Of a stretch of 64,000 nucleotides of DNA, positions 25,718 through 34,753 are shown piece by piece. Both the position numbers and the translations under genes were made by a program. The DNA comes from an uncultured Chitinophagaceae bacterium. Lineage in GTDB: Bacteria > Bacteroidota > Bacteroidia > Chitinophagales > Chitinophagaceae. Where the stretch lies: positions 1 to 64,000 of the forward strand of contig CALMED010000019.1 of the NCBI GenBank assembly GCA_937862815.1, in the 5' to 3' direction. The stretch's first letter is position 1, and each line of letters begins with the position of its first letter. A model generated the notes under the pieces. It saw only the letters and a program-made list of their open reading frames with translations, searched no databases and was not told where the DNA came from.

Positions 25718-27076
25718 ATGAACTCCCGTCGTAACTTCCTGAAGCAAAGCATGCTGGCATCGGGTGGACTACTGTTGGCCACGCCGGATGTATTCAGCTT
25801 TTCCATCCCGCAGGCAAACAAGGTCATTGTAATGGGCGCCGGATTTTCGGGCCTGGCCGCCGCCTTGCAACTGCGGAAAAGAGGCATGGATGTAATTGTG
25901 CTGGAAGCACGCGACCGACTGGGCGGACGTGTATTTACCTACACCCTTGATGCCAAAGAGAAACTCAACGTGGAACTGGGGGGCGAATGGATTTCAAAAG
26001 CCCAGAAACGGATACTCAGTCTTTGCGATGAGTTCGGACTGGGCCTGCAGGACAACCAGATGCAGGCACACCTCCTCTATAAAAACCAGTATTCTAAAGC
26101 AGGAGAGTGGGGAGTAAGCCCCGAATGGAACCGGCGGCTGGCCAAACTCAAAATTGACTTTGTGGACCTTCGGCCAGACGAACAGAATGAACTGGACAAA
26201 CTTGACTGGTGGCGCTACCTCAACAACAATGGTTGCGACGGACGTGATCTGGACCTGCAGAACCTGACCGATAGCATTGATTTTGGCGAGACCATCCGGC
26301 AGGTATCGGCCTATGCCGCTATGAATCATTTCACCACCGTTGCCGAGCGCAAAGAGCTGCCGTATAAAATTGTAGGAGGTAATACGCGACTGGCTGAAGC
26401 CATGGCAGACCGCATCGGGCGTGACCGGATTAAAATCAACCACCAGGTACAGAAAATTGAACAAGGCAATAAAGTGCGCATAACCTGTACCAACGGGGTG
26501 GTATTTGAGGCCGATAAACTGATCTGCAGCATCCCCACGCAAGCCATGAAAAAAATTGATTGGTTCCCGCGGCTTCCGGTGGACAAAACCGAAGCCATTG
26601 ACGAATTGCAGTACGGCCGGGCCAATAAAAACCTGCTCCTTTTCAACCGCCGCTTCTGGAAAGATGAAAGCTTCAGCATGGTGACCGACAGCACTTCGCA
26701 CTTCTTTTACCATGGCACCAAAAACCAGCGCTCCGCAAAAGGTGTACTCATTTCTTATGCGGCCGGCGACAAAGCTGATGTGGTATCCAAACAAAACGAT
26801 GCCGGCAGGGCTTTACTTATGCAGCAGGCATTGCAGCCCGCTTTTGGCACCGTACGCCCCTTCCTGGAAAAGCAATTTAATTATTACTGGGGGGATGATG
26901 AATTTTCAAAAGGTGCCTATGCCATCTACCGGCCGGGCCAATGGTTCCGGTTGCGACCGGCCTTGCGCAAACCGTTTATTCATACACTGTTTGCCGGCGA
27001 ACACGTGGCCGATCTCCAGGGTTCCATGGAAGGTGCCATTGTGAGCGGCGAACAGGCTGCTGCTGCACTTACGTAG
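25718..27076 (+). CDS. Tat-exported FAD-dependent amine oxidase-like protein
   Basis: 452 residues. The N-terminus NSRRNFLKQSMLASGG is a twin-arginine signal (S-R-R-N-F-L-K), predicting export of a folded flavoprotein. The FAD-binding motif is VMGAGFSGLAAALQLRKRG (about 39-57), followed by EARDRLGGRV. A C-terminal FAD segment, GEHVADLQGSMEGAIVSGEQAA, is typical of flavin monoamine oxidases. Substrate is unknown: monoamine, amino acid or a carotenoid-like compound would all fit the superfamily. It has no obvious operon partner. Confidence 0.85.
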   Translation: MNSRRNFLKQSMLASGGLLLATPDVFSFSIPQANKVIVMGAGFSGLAAALQLRKRGMDVIVLEARDRLGGRVFTYTLDAKEKLNVELGGEWISKAQKRILSLCDEFGLGLQDNQMQAHLLYKNQYSKAGEWGVSPEWNRRLAKLKIDFVDLRPDEQNELDKLDWWRYLNNNGCDGRDLDLQNLTDSIDFGETIRQVSAYAAMNHFTTVAERKELPYKIVGGNTRLAEAMADRIGRDRIKINHQVQKIEQGNKVRITCTNGVVFEADKLICSIPTQAMKKIDWFPRLPVDKTEAIDELQYGRANKNLLLFNRRFWKDESFSMVTDSTSHFFYHGTKNQRSAKGVLISYAAGDKADVVSKQNDAGRALLMQQALQPAFGTVRPFLEKQFNYYWGDDEFSKGAYAIYRPGQWFRLRPALRKPFIHTLFAGEHVADLQGSMEGAIVSGEQAAAALT

Positions 27077-27089
27077 CATGGGGCAAGGG

Positions 27090-27116
27090 ATGAATGAGTA
27101 AGTGAATGAATGAATG
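27090..27116. repeat. GAATGA-type short repeat tract
   Basis: Imperfect tandem ATGA/GAATG units occur after the amine-oxidase gene. A related tract, sharing TGAATGAATGA, lies at 28592-28626 on the other side of the GH13 gene. Confidence 0.6.
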
Positions 27117-27189
27117 CCTTTGTGGGTGAAGGGGTGATTGAATCATACCTGTGCCTGCTGTATACCAATACGAGGTGTTACAACATCAA

Positions 27190-27226
27190 TTTTTGGCAAC
27201 GGACTCTTTTTTTATGTTGCCAAAAA
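27190..27226. promoter_or_regulatory. Perfect 11-bp inverted repeat upstream of the GH13 gene
   Basis: TTTTTGGCAAC (27190-27200) and GTTGCCAAAAA (27216-27226) are exact reverse complements separated by 15 bases, ending 26 bases before the GH13 start. It lacks a following T run on either strand, so it is not an evident terminator. It could be an operator for a sugar-responsive regulator or a 5' UTR hairpin; no regulator gene is nearby. Confidence 0.5.
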
Positions 27227-27252
27227 GTGATACTTTTCAAAAAAAATTATCC

Positions 27253-28593
27253 ATGTACATTCGCCTGATCCAACTGTTTTGCGCCTTCTTTTTGCTGGCC
27301 TTTGTTTCCTGCAAAGAAACCCCAAAGGAAGCAACTGCCTTCCCCGATTACCTCCTGCAATCCAATATTTATGAAGTAAATGTGCGGCAATACACGCCGG
27401 AGGGCACGTTTAAAGCTTTCGAGGCACATCTGCCCCGGTTGCGGGAAATGGGCGTAGACGTTCTTTGGTTCATGCCCATCACACCCATCAGTCTGGAAGA
27501 CCGCAAAGGGGTATTGGGATCGTATTATGCCGTGGCCGACTACAAGGCCGTAAACCCTGAGTTTGGTACGATGGACGATTGGAAAGCATTGGTGAAAAAA
27601 GCACATGAAATGGGCTTTAAGGTGATCACCGACTGGGTGGCCAACCACACGGGAGCAGATAACCGCTGGTTGAAAAGCAACCCCGGCTTTTTTGTCCGCG
27701 ACCGGATGGGAAAAGCTGTTTACGCGTTTGACTGGAGTGATACCCGCGACCTCGACTACTGGAATCCCCAGCTCCGCGACAGCATGACCCATGCGCTGAA
27801 ATTCTGGGTAACCGAAACCGGCATTGACGGTTTCCGCTGCGATGTGGCCAGCGAAGTACCGCGCCTGTTCTGGGAGGATGCTATCCGGCAGTTGAAAGTG
27901 GTGAAACCTGATATCTTCCTGCTGGCCGAAGCAGACGTGGCCTGGGTGCATGATGCCGGATTCCACGCCAGCTACGGTTGGAGTGCCTTTGCGAAAATGA
28001 AAGAGGTGGCCGCCGGCACTGCTTCTCCGCGTGTATTGGACACCGTTATCCGCCACATGGAAGAGACCTTCCCTTCCAAAGCCCTAAAAATGTATTTTAC
28101 CAGCAACCACGATGAAAACAGCTGGAACAAGGCCGACTATGCCACCATGCCTGGCGATGTGCATGCACCGTTCGCCGTGCTGAGCATGACCTGGAAAAAC
28201 GCTCTTCCGCTGATCTACAGCGGGCAGGAAGAGCCGTTCCTGGATTCACTTTCCTTTTTCTACAAAGACACCATCACGTTTGGCAAATACGAAAGGGCAC
28301 CGTTCTATAAAACTCTTTTGTCGTTGCGCAAGAGCACACCGGCCCTGGCGGTAGACGCTGCCTACACCCGCCTGGAAACCACCAGCGACGATGCCGTTTA
28401 TGCCTACCTGCGGGAAAAAGGCGGGAAGAAAGTGCTGGTACTGCTCAACCTCTCCAAAGAGCCGCAAAGCTTTATGGTCAACCTGAGCCAGGGCGGAGAA
28501 GCCACCAATGTGTTCTCCGGCACAAAAGAACAACTGAGCGACGGTAAAAACTTTGAACTGGCTCCGTGGGGTTACCTGGTGTACAGTTTTTAA
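27253..28593 (+). CDS. Alpha-amylase family (GH13) lipoprotein
   Basis: 446 residues from the ATG at 27253. The signal peptide ends in a lipobox with Cys20 (LLAFVSC-K), so it is a lipoprotein. The (beta/alpha)8 motifs are present in order: IYEVNVRQYTPEGTF, DWVANHTG, GIDGFRCDVAS with the nucleophile Asp, LLAEADV with the acid/base Glu, and TSNHDENSW with the transition-state Asp. A C-terminal beta domain with VLLNLSKEPQSF follows. It probably hydrolyses alpha-1,4-glucans or oligosaccharides at the membrane or surface. There is no susC/susD pair or other glycan gene beside it. Short repeats flank it on both sides. Confidence 0.9.
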   Translation: MYIRLIQLFCAFFLLAFVSCKETPKEATAFPDYLLQSNIYEVNVRQYTPEGTFKAFEAHLPRLREMGVDVLWFMPITPISLEDRKGVLGSYYAVADYKAVNPEFGTMDDWKALVKKAHEMGFKVITDWVANHTGADNRWLKSNPGFFVRDRMGKAVYAFDWSDTRDLDYWNPQLRDSMTHALKFWVTETGIDGFRCDVASEVPRLFWEDAIRQLKVVKPDIFLLAEADVAWVHDAGFHASYGWSAFAKMKEVAAGTASPRVLDTVIRHMEETFPSKALKMYFTSNHDENSWNKADYATMPGDVHAPFAVLSMTWKNALPLIYSGQEEPFLDSLSFFYKDTITFGKYERAPFYKTLLSLRKSTPALAVDAAYTRLETTSDDAVYAYLREKGGKKVLVLLNLSKEPQSFMVNLSQGGEATNVFSGTKEQLSDGKNFELAPWGYLVYSF

Positions 28594-28626
28594 TGAATGA
28601 AGGATTGAATGAATGAGTGAATGGGG
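28592..28626. repeat. GAATGA-type short repeat tract
   Basis: AATGAATGA (28592-28600) and TTGAATGAATGAGTGAATGG (28605-28624) overlap and follow the GH13 stop codon; similar to the tract at 27090. Confidence 0.6.
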
Positions 28627-28644
28627 TTGCGTTCCGCCGCCGCC

Positions 28645-28668
28645 GTGGTTCGTGTCCGCACGAACCAC
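28645..28668. repeat. REP-like palindrome
   Basis: GTGGTTCGTG (28645-28654) and CACGAACCAC (28659-28668) are perfect 10-bp arms around TCCG. It lacks a T run, so it is not a standard terminator. It resembles repetitive extragenic palindromes; only one copy is in this window. Confidence 0.55.
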
Positions 28669-28755
28669 TTCAAGCCAGCCGCCGGCAGGTAATTTTCAAT
28701 TTATCACAGCATACGATTTTCAACATTTACCCCTGCACACCCGGCCGAACGGACA

Positions 28756-28803
28756 CCCATTTACCCATTTACACATTTCCACCTTCGCACATTTACACAT
28801 TTG
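28756..28803. repeat. CATTTACACATTT repeat tract
   Basis: Several copies of CATTTAC(A/C)C occur, including CACATTTACACATT at 28788-28801, identical to the right inverted repeat of the sdhA-sdhB insertion. The rest of the 28594-28913 gap holds the two elements above and no supported gene. Confidence 0.7.
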
Positions 28804-28913
28804 TAAACGCAACGTCCCGGACAACACACAAGTGGCAGAGAAAGAGTAGTGCCATCCCCGTGTATTCACCCTGCCTCCATCTTGAAAAAACCTAGCAAGG
28901 ACAACCGGCACGA

Positions 28914-29975
28914 TCAGAAATTGCCGAAGCTCAACGCCCGGATCAGGGCATCCGGCAGTGCGGGAAGTTTACGCCGCTCAATGAGGTAGGTGCTCAAAGC
29001 GGCAAGATCGCGGTAGATATAATGTTGATGCACCGCTCCCTCGAGGTAACCGGCCCCGGTGGTATTGCCCGTGCCCACCCGCATACCAATCATACGGCGC
29101 ACCATCACATAGTGCTTGTGCCGCCAGCCGGCCAGCCAGTGATCGATTTCCACCAGGGCATCCAGCAACTGGAAAGAGGTCTGGAAAACCGGGAAATCGC
29201 GGTACAGCATGATAAAGAGGGCACTCCGCATGGCTGCCGCGCTGAAGCCGCCGGGATGGGCGCCGGGGCCCAGCAGTTGCTGATCAAAGTCCTGCAGCTT
29301 GTGTCGTTCCCGTTCCGTGAGACTGGCCTCGTACAGCGAACGGTAATCGCTCCAGAAGGGGTGGGGAGTGGGGTTGACCGTTGCTCCGGAATGGTAGTTC
29401 TCCCAATACCGCAGGTCAAAAAAGGGCATGCGTTCCAGCCAGCGGTTCACCAGCTGCAGAAGCGACGCGGTATGCTCCACCTGTTCAATTTCGGAGAAAT
29501 CATGTTGCGTAAAGCCCCCCTCGTTGGTTCGCTTGTAGTAGTCTTGCTGGTGCCGTTTCTCCATCTGCAGCCCCAGCGTCGCTTCAATGAGGCGGAACTG
29601 CTTGCTCTGAAAACCGGAAGCCGGGGTGAGCAGGTTGCGGAACTCCAGGAAATCGAGCGGGGTCATGGTATCCAGGATGGTCACCTGCTGGTTCAGCAGT
29701 TCCAGGATGCGGATGACCCGGTGCAGACGGTGGCGGCAGAGGTTGAGGTCTTCGCTGTTGTCATCTACCTGGTCCCGGGAAAAGACCCCTTTTACATAAT
29801 CCAGTTCAAACAGGATTTGTTTAAACCAGAGTTCGTAGGCCTGGTGGATGACGATGAACAGCATCTCATCGTGTGCCGGGGTTTGTCCCGGTTCAAAGCT
29901 GAGCGGATGCTGGCTGTCAAGCACCTGTTCCAGCCGCAGGTAAGAAGGGTAGTACTGCCCGTTGTCCATTTTCAT
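28914..29975 (-). CDS. kynA: Tryptophan 2,3-dioxygenase
   Basis: A heme enzyme opening the indole ring of tryptophan to N-formylkynurenine. The ATG at 29975 gives 353 residues; the frame stays open far upstream through the antisense of gyrA, which is not coding. The distal histidine H44 is in IHQAYELWFKQ, the substrate segment is SGFQSKQFRLIEATLG, and the proximal histidine lies in HKHYVMVRRMIG followed by GTGNTTGAGYL, a variant of the usual GTGGSSG. It is longer than many bacterial homologues because of an insert around YWENYHSGATVN (about 190-215). No other kynurenine-pathway gene is nearby. Confidence 0.92.
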   Translation of the reverse strand: MKMDNGQYYPSYLRLEQVLDSQHPLSFEPGQTPAHDEMLFIVIHQAYELWFKQILFELDYVKGVFSRDQVDDNSEDLNLCRHRLHRVIRILELLNQQVTILDTMTPLDFLEFRNLLTPASGFQSKQFRLIEATLGLQMEKRHQQDYYKRTNEGGFTQHDFSEIEQVEHTASLLQLVNRWLERMPFFDLRYWENYHSGATVNPTPHPFWSDYRSLYEASLTERERHKLQDFDQQLLGPGAHPGGFSAAAMRSALFIMLYRDFPVFQTSFQLLDALVEIDHWLAGWRHKHYVMVRRMIGMRVGTGNTTGAGYLEGAVHQHYIYRDLAALSTYLIERRKLPALPDALIRALSFGNF

Positions 29976-30164
29976 ACTGCATGCAATTTGGCGGCAAAGT
30001 AGTCCTAAATCCCCATATGAAGACAGGGAAGGGACCTCTCCATTTTTCAGCCTGGCGCTGAAGGAGAAAGAGTCCCGTTTTCTTTTCCACAACCGGCCCG
30101 AACTTGTTGAAAAAATAGCACGAAAACGGAGGGGTTTTTCCCTCTCAGAACGGGTGGTTTTTGG

Positions 30165-30172
30165 TATCTTTG
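30165..30172 (+). promoter_or_regulatory. -7 promoter box of gyrA
   Basis: TATCTTTG is an exact TAnnTTTG match, 19 bases before the gyrA ATG. Confidence 0.55.
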
Positions 30173-30191
30173 GCGCCTTTGGAACGAACAT

Positions 30192-32759
30192 ATGGATCAA
30201 ACAGAACAAACAATGGAAAACGGCCCGGAAAACAAGGGACGGATCATCCCGGTCAATATCGAAGAACAAATGAAAACGGCCTACATCGATTACTCGATGT
30301 CGGTCATCGTAGGACGGGCTCTTCCCGATGTGCGGGATGGACTTAAACCCGTACACCGGCGCATTCTGTTCGCCATGAACGAGCTGGGTATCCAGTACAA
30401 CAAGCCCTATAAAAAAAGCGCCCGTATTGTGGGGGAGGTGCTGGGTAAGTACCATCCGCACGGCGACACCGCTGTGTACGATGCCATGGTACGCATGGCC
30501 CAGGAATGGAGCATGCGCTATACCCTCATTGACGGGCAGGGAAACTATGGCAACCAGGACGGCGACGGACCGGCGGCCATGCGTTACACTGAAGCCCGGA
30601 TGGAGCGGCTTACCGAAGGAATGCTGGCAGATATTGACAAAGAAACCGTGGATTTCCAGCTCAACTTCGACGATTCGGAGAAGGAGCCTACGGTGCTTCC
30701 GGCCCGCATCCCCAACCTGCTGGTGAACGGCTCCAGCGGCATCGCGGTGGGGATGGCCACCAACATGATGCCCCACAACCTCAGCGAGGTGGTGGATGGC
30801 TGTATCGCTTATATTGACAACCGCGACATCAGCATTGAAGAGCTGATGCAGCACATCAAGGCACCCGACTTTCCCACTGCCGGCACCATCTACGGCATGG
30901 AAGGCATCAAAGGGGCGTACCACACCGGACGGGGTCGCGTGGTGCTGCGGGGAAAAGTGAATATTGAAACCAAAACGAGCGGGCGGGAGCAGATCATCAT
31001 CACGGAAGTGCCCTACCAGGTGAACCGCGATACGCTTACCGATAAGATCGGCCAGCTGGTTAATGAGAAAGTGATTGAAGGCATTGTACACGTTAACAAT
31101 GAAAGCAACCAGAAAGAGGGCACCCGCATTGTGGTGGACCTGAAGCGGGATGCGGTGGCCCAGGTGATTGTCAACCAGCTCTACAAATACACCGAACTGC
31201 AGACCTCCTACGGCATCAACAATGTGGCGCTGGTGAAAGGACGTCCCCGCACCCTCAACCTCAAAGACCTCATCTCCGAGTTTGTGGAGTTCCGCCACGA
31301 GATCGTGGTGCGCCGCGCCCGCTACGAACTGCGCAAGGCCCAGGAGCGCGCCCACATCCTGCAGGGATATCTCATTGCCCTCGATCACCTCGACGAGGTG
31401 ATTGCCCTGATCCGGGCATCGGCCACACCGGATATTGCAAAAGAAAACCTGGTGAATGCCGGATGGGGACTGGATGAAATCCAGGCCAAGGCTATTCTGG
31501 AGCTACGCCTGCAGCGGCTCACCGGCATGGAGCGGGAAAAGATCAAGCAGGAATACGATGAACTGATGCAGCTGATTGCCCACCTGAATGAACTCCTTTC
31601 CAACGAAGGCATGCGGTTTGAGCTGATCAAAACCGAATTGCTGGAAATTAAAGACAGGTTCGGGGATGCCCGCAAAACGGAAATCACCTACCTCGATAAT
31701 GAAGTGCGGATTGAAGACCTGATCAAGGAAGAAGATGTGGTGATCACCATTTCCCACCTCGGTTACATCAAGCGTACCAGCGCCACCGAGTACCGGCAGC
31801 AACGCCGGGGCGGCCGGGGAGCCATAGGCAGCAAAACCAGGGAAGAAGACTACATCGAGCATCTTTTTGTAGCATCCACCCACCATACGCTCCTGTTTTT
31901 CACCGAAAAAGGCCGGTGCTACTGGCTGAAGTCCTATGAAATACCGGAAGGCGACAAAACCAGCAAGGGCCGGGCCATCCAGAACCTGATGCAGATTCCG
32001 CCGGACGATAAGATCCGGGCGATCATTGATGTGAAGAACCTGGAGGATGGGGAATTTGTAAAAAGTCATTACATTGTCCTGTGCACCCGCAAGGGCATCA
32101 TCAAAAAGACGCTTTTAGAAGATTTTAGCAGACGACGTGCAACCGGGGTGAACGCCATTACCATCGTGGAAGGAGACCAGCTCCTGGAAGCCCGGATGAC
32201 CGACGGCAACAGCGAAATCATGATGGCCGTGAAAAGCGGGCGGGCCATCCGCTTCCCCGAAGAGAAAGTGCGTCCCACCGGACGTGGTGCCATCGGGGTG
32301 GCCGGCATTGAGGTGGATGATGAAAAAGACGAAGTGGTGGGGATGATCTGCGTGAACCGGGAAGATACCAGCCGTACCGTGCTGGTGGTGAGTGAAAAAG
32401 GATACGGCAAGCGGACAGCGGTGGACGAATACCGCATCACCAACCGGGGAGGTAAAGGGGTGAAGACCATCAGCGTAACCGATAAGACCGGGCCGTTGGT
32501 TGGACTGCTGGATGTGACCGGAAAAGAAGACCTGATGATCAGCTGCCGGAGCGGCATTACCATCCGTATGGCCATTGGCCAGATCAGCGAACAGGGCCGT
32601 GCCACCCAGGGTGTTAAACTGATACGGGTGGATGAAGGAGATGAAATTGCAGCTCTCACAAAGATTGAAGAAGACGAAGCTGTTTCGGAAACTGAGGAAC
32701 AACCCGCATCAGATGGCACCTCAAGCGAATCAAACGAACAAGCTGATAATCAACCATAA
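30192..32759 (+). CDS. gyrA: DNA gyrase subunit A
   Basis: The breakage-reunion subunit of gyrase; 855 residues. The catalytic tyrosine is Y132 in [10 protein letters not shown]. The winged-helix DNA-binding region around [17 protein letters not shown] is intact and carries Thr93 at the position of E. coli Ser83, a natural variant that I do not interpret as resistance. The C-terminal beta-pinwheel contains the GyrA box QRRGGRG (about 535). An acidic, Glu/Ser-rich tail ends the protein. It begins a co-directional run with the TPR gene, 28 bases downstream. Confidence 0.97.
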   Translation: MDQTEQTMENGPENKGRIIPVNIEEQMKTAYIDYSMSVIVGRALPDVRDGLKPVHRRILFAMNELGIQYNKPYKKSARIVGEVLGKYHPHGDTAVYDAMVRMAQEWSMRYTLIDGQGNYGNQDGDGPAAMRYTEARMERLTEGMLADIDKETVDFQLNFDDSEKEPTVLPARIPNLLVNGSSGIAVGMATNMMPHNLSEVVDGCIAYIDNRDISIEELMQHIKAPDFPTAGTIYGMEGIKGAYHTGRGRVVLRGKVNIETKTSGREQIIITEVPYQVNRDTLTDKIGQLVNEKVIEGIVHVNNESNQKEGTRIVVDLKRDAVAQVIVNQLYKYTELQTSYGINNVALVKGRPRTLNLKDLISEFVEFRHEIVVRRARYELRKAQERAHILQGYLIALDHLDEVIALIRASATPDIAKENLVNAGWGLDEIQAKAILELRLQRLTGMEREKIKQEYDELMQLIAHLNELLSNEGMRFELIKTELLEIKDRFGDARKTEITYLDNEVRIEDLIKEEDVVITISHLGYIKRTSATEYRQQRRGGRGAIGSKTREEDYIEHLFVASTHHTLLFFTEKGRCYWLKSYEIPEGDKTSKGRAIQNLMQIPPDDKIRAIIDVKNLEDGEFVKSHYIVLCTRKGIIKKTLLEDFSRRRATGVNAITIVEGDQLLEARMTDGNSEIMMAVKSGRAIRFPEEKVRPTGRGAIGVAGIEVDDEKDEVVGMICVNREDTSRTVLVVSEKGYGKRTAVDEYRITNRGGKGVKTISVTDKTGPLVGLLDVTGKEDLMISCRSGITIRMAIGQISEQGRATQGVKLIRVDEGDEIAALTKIEEDEAVSETEEQPASDGTSSESNEQADNQP

Positions 32760-32787
32760 ACAACATTTAACTCACATAAAAATCAAC

Positions 32788-34059
32788 ATGATGAAACAAA
32801 CATTTCTCGCGTTGCTTAGCCTCCTGTTCATAACCGCATCGTTTGGGCAGGACATGAAAAAGGTGCGCAACTTTTACGACAAAAAGGACTGGGCAAAGGG
32901 CAAAGAGGCGATTGACCTGGTACTGGCGAATGAAAAGGAACAAAAGAACTGGGAGGCCTGGTACTACAAGGGCCTGATTTACGGGCAGGTTGCCAAAGAT
33001 GCCAACCTGAGCAGTACCGTACCAGATGCCTGGATGGTTTCTTTTGAGAGCTACCTCAAAGCTATGGAGCTGGACAGCAAGCAGGCAGAGACATTTATGA
33101 CACTGCGGAACTTCCCGGTGTTCGACAATTACCTGGAATTGCAGCGGCAAGGCAACGATTTGTTCAATAAACAGGATTACAAAACAGCATTTGAGCGCTA
33201 TAAGCAGGCCGACAAAGTAGGACGCTTCATTTTTAAAAATAAATGGGCCCTGTCGGAGGTGGACACCATCCTGTATTATTACATGGGTGCGGCGGCCATG
33301 CAGTCGGACAATATGGAAGGAGCGGTTGAGTACTTTAAAAAGATCTGTGACGCCAATATTGGTGGAGAGGGATTTGACGTGTGCTACCGCTATGTTTCGT
33401 ACTACTTTGACAAAAAAGGCGATGTTGAAACAGCGGACAAATATGCCGCTATGGGACGGAAACTGTACCCGGAAGACTCATACTACGACCGGGTGGAACT
33501 GGACCGGGAGCGTAAAAAGAACGGAATAGGTCCGGCGCTTTTTGAAAAATACGATGTGGTACTCCAGCGGGACACCAAAGATTATGACCTGCGCTACGAC
33601 TATGCAGCCGAAGTCTTTAACTGGATGTACAATGATGGAGAGGCCCCCGCCGATCAAAAAGAGAAGTACTTCAATAAAATCGTTGAGCAGTTGAAAATCT
33701 GTACCGAAATTGACCCTGCTAAAATTGATGGTTATCTGCTTTTGGGTAAAACGTATTTCAATGATGCAGCCTTTTTACAGGAAGACCTGAAAAAAATCAG
33801 GGGCAAAACGCCGGAAGATGAAAAAAAGAAGGCCGATATGAAGGCAAAGATGGAAACCCGCATGAAAGAAGCTCTTCCATTCCTGGAACGCTCACACGAA
33901 ATGTTCAAAAAGGTGAAAGAGGAGGAGTTTAAGGCTGAAAAGCGACTCCGCAATGAATACAAAACAACTTTGTACCTGCTCACCGAAGCGCATCGCTTCC
34001 TGGGCAACACCGAAAAAGAGAAATTCTACGACAAGGAATATCAGAAACTTAACCAGTAA
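32788..34059 (+). CDS. Exported tetratricopeptide-repeat protein
   Basis: 423 residues from the ATG at 32788 (a second ATG follows directly); the open frame before it overlaps gyrA and is not used. A signal peptide, MMKQTFLALLSLLFITASFGQ, is followed by helical repeats with the TPR pattern (for example WYYKGLIYG, YYYMGAAAMQ, GYLLLGKTYF) and a long charged helix near 360-390. It is likely a periplasmic or outer-membrane-associated scaffold. Its position 28 bases after gyrA suggests cotranscription, though no functional link is evident. Confidence 0.8.
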   Translation: MMKQTFLALLSLLFITASFGQDMKKVRNFYDKKDWAKGKEAIDLVLANEKEQKNWEAWYYKGLIYGQVAKDANLSSTVPDAWMVSFESYLKAMELDSKQAETFMTLRNFPVFDNYLELQRQGNDLFNKQDYKTAFERYKQADKVGRFIFKNKWALSEVDTILYYYMGAAAMQSDNMEGAVEYFKKICDANIGGEGFDVCYRYVSYYFDKKGDVETADKYAAMGRKLYPEDSYYDRVELDRERKKNGIGPALFEKYDVVLQRDTKDYDLRYDYAAEVFNWMYNDGEAPADQKEKYFNKIVEQLKICTEIDPAKIDGYLLLGKTYFNDAAFLQEDLKKIRGKTPEDEKKKADMKAKMETRMKEALPFLERSHEMFKKVKEEEFKAEKRLRNEYKTTLYLLTEAHRFLGNTEKEKFYDKEYQKLNQ

Positions 34060-34077
34060 TCAATAACACTTTTTCGA

Positions 34078-34107
34078 CAGGCTGCTCCAAAAGAGCAGCC
34101 TGTTTTT
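34078..34107 (+). terminator. Intrinsic terminator after the gyrA-TPR unit
   Basis: CAGGCTGCTC (34078-34087) pairs perfectly with GAGCAGCCTG (34093-34102) around CAAAA, followed by TTTTT. Confidence 0.95.
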
Positions 34108-34127
34108 ATTATCAATCAGCCTGTTAT

Positions 34128-34727
34128 ATGTCACTCTTGTTGAACAGAACCGAATTTGGAAGTCCGGCCAATTCCGGAAACGTATTGAGCCGGGAAACAG
34201 CGGAAGCACTACTGATGGACTGGGTAGTCAACGATCGGCTGCGCCTGCACATGCGGCAGGTGGGGCACCTGATGCGAAGCTGGGCTGCTGAAAAGGAAGG
34301 TCTGGATGAAGCCGGCCAATGGCGCTGGGAAATGGCAGGACTACTGCACGATGCCGACTGGGACCGGTGGCCGGAGCAGCACTGCCGGAAAATCATCGAA
34401 GAGCTGGAAACCCGGGAAGTGGACCCGGAAATCATCCGGGCCATAGCCAGTCACGGTCCAATGCACTTTGGCGTGGAACCGGTTACGGCCATGGATAAAA
34501 TGCTGTTTGCCTTTGATGAGTTAAGCGGGCTCATTCATGCGTACGCGCTGATGCGGCCGGGCGGATATGAGGGAATGGAACTGAAAGGAGTAAGGAAGCG
34601 CCTGAAAGAAAAGGCTTTTGCCGCAAATGTCAACCGGGAGGAGATAGCCGATGCGGTACAGCGGGCAGGGCTGGAACTGGGTGAGCTGATCCAGTTTATA
34701 CTGGGACACCAGGGCCAGGTAGCGTAA
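34128..34727 (+). CDS. HD-domain putative hydrolase
   Basis: 199 residues. The HD signature GLLHDADWDRWPEQH (about 83-97), an upstream His in HMRQVGHL, and a later Asp in AMDKMLFAFDEL supply metal ligands typical of small HD phosphohydrolases. The substrate is unknown. It lies after the terminator at 34078, so it is probably expressed independently of gyrA. It converges with the GSCFA gene, 26 bases away. Confidence 0.75.
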   Translation: MSLLLNRTEFGSPANSGNVLSRETAEALLMDWVVNDRLRLHMRQVGHLMRSWAAEKEGLDEAGQWRWEMAGLLHDADWDRWPEQHCRKIIEELETREVDPEIIRAIASHGPMHFGVEPVTAMDKMLFAFDELSGLIHAYALMRPGGYEGMELKGVRKRLKEKAFAANVNREEIADAVQRAGLELGELIQFILGHQGQVA

Positions 34728-34753
34728 AGGAAAATATTCTATTTAACATAATA

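Noticed and set aside
28613-28895. Two overlapping small frames after the GH13 gene
   Set aside because: They are composed of repeats (palindrome and CATTTAC tracts), so coding is unlikely.
30462-30500. Fluoroquinolone-resistance mutation in gyrA
   Set aside because: Thr at the E. coli Ser83 position can be a natural variant; no phenotype can be claimed from this.
28914-31388. A continuous 824-residue minus-strand frame covering the dioxygenase and beyond
   Set aside because: Homology to tryptophan 2,3-dioxygenase begins at the ATG at 29975; the rest is antisense to gyrA and has no protein-like similarity.
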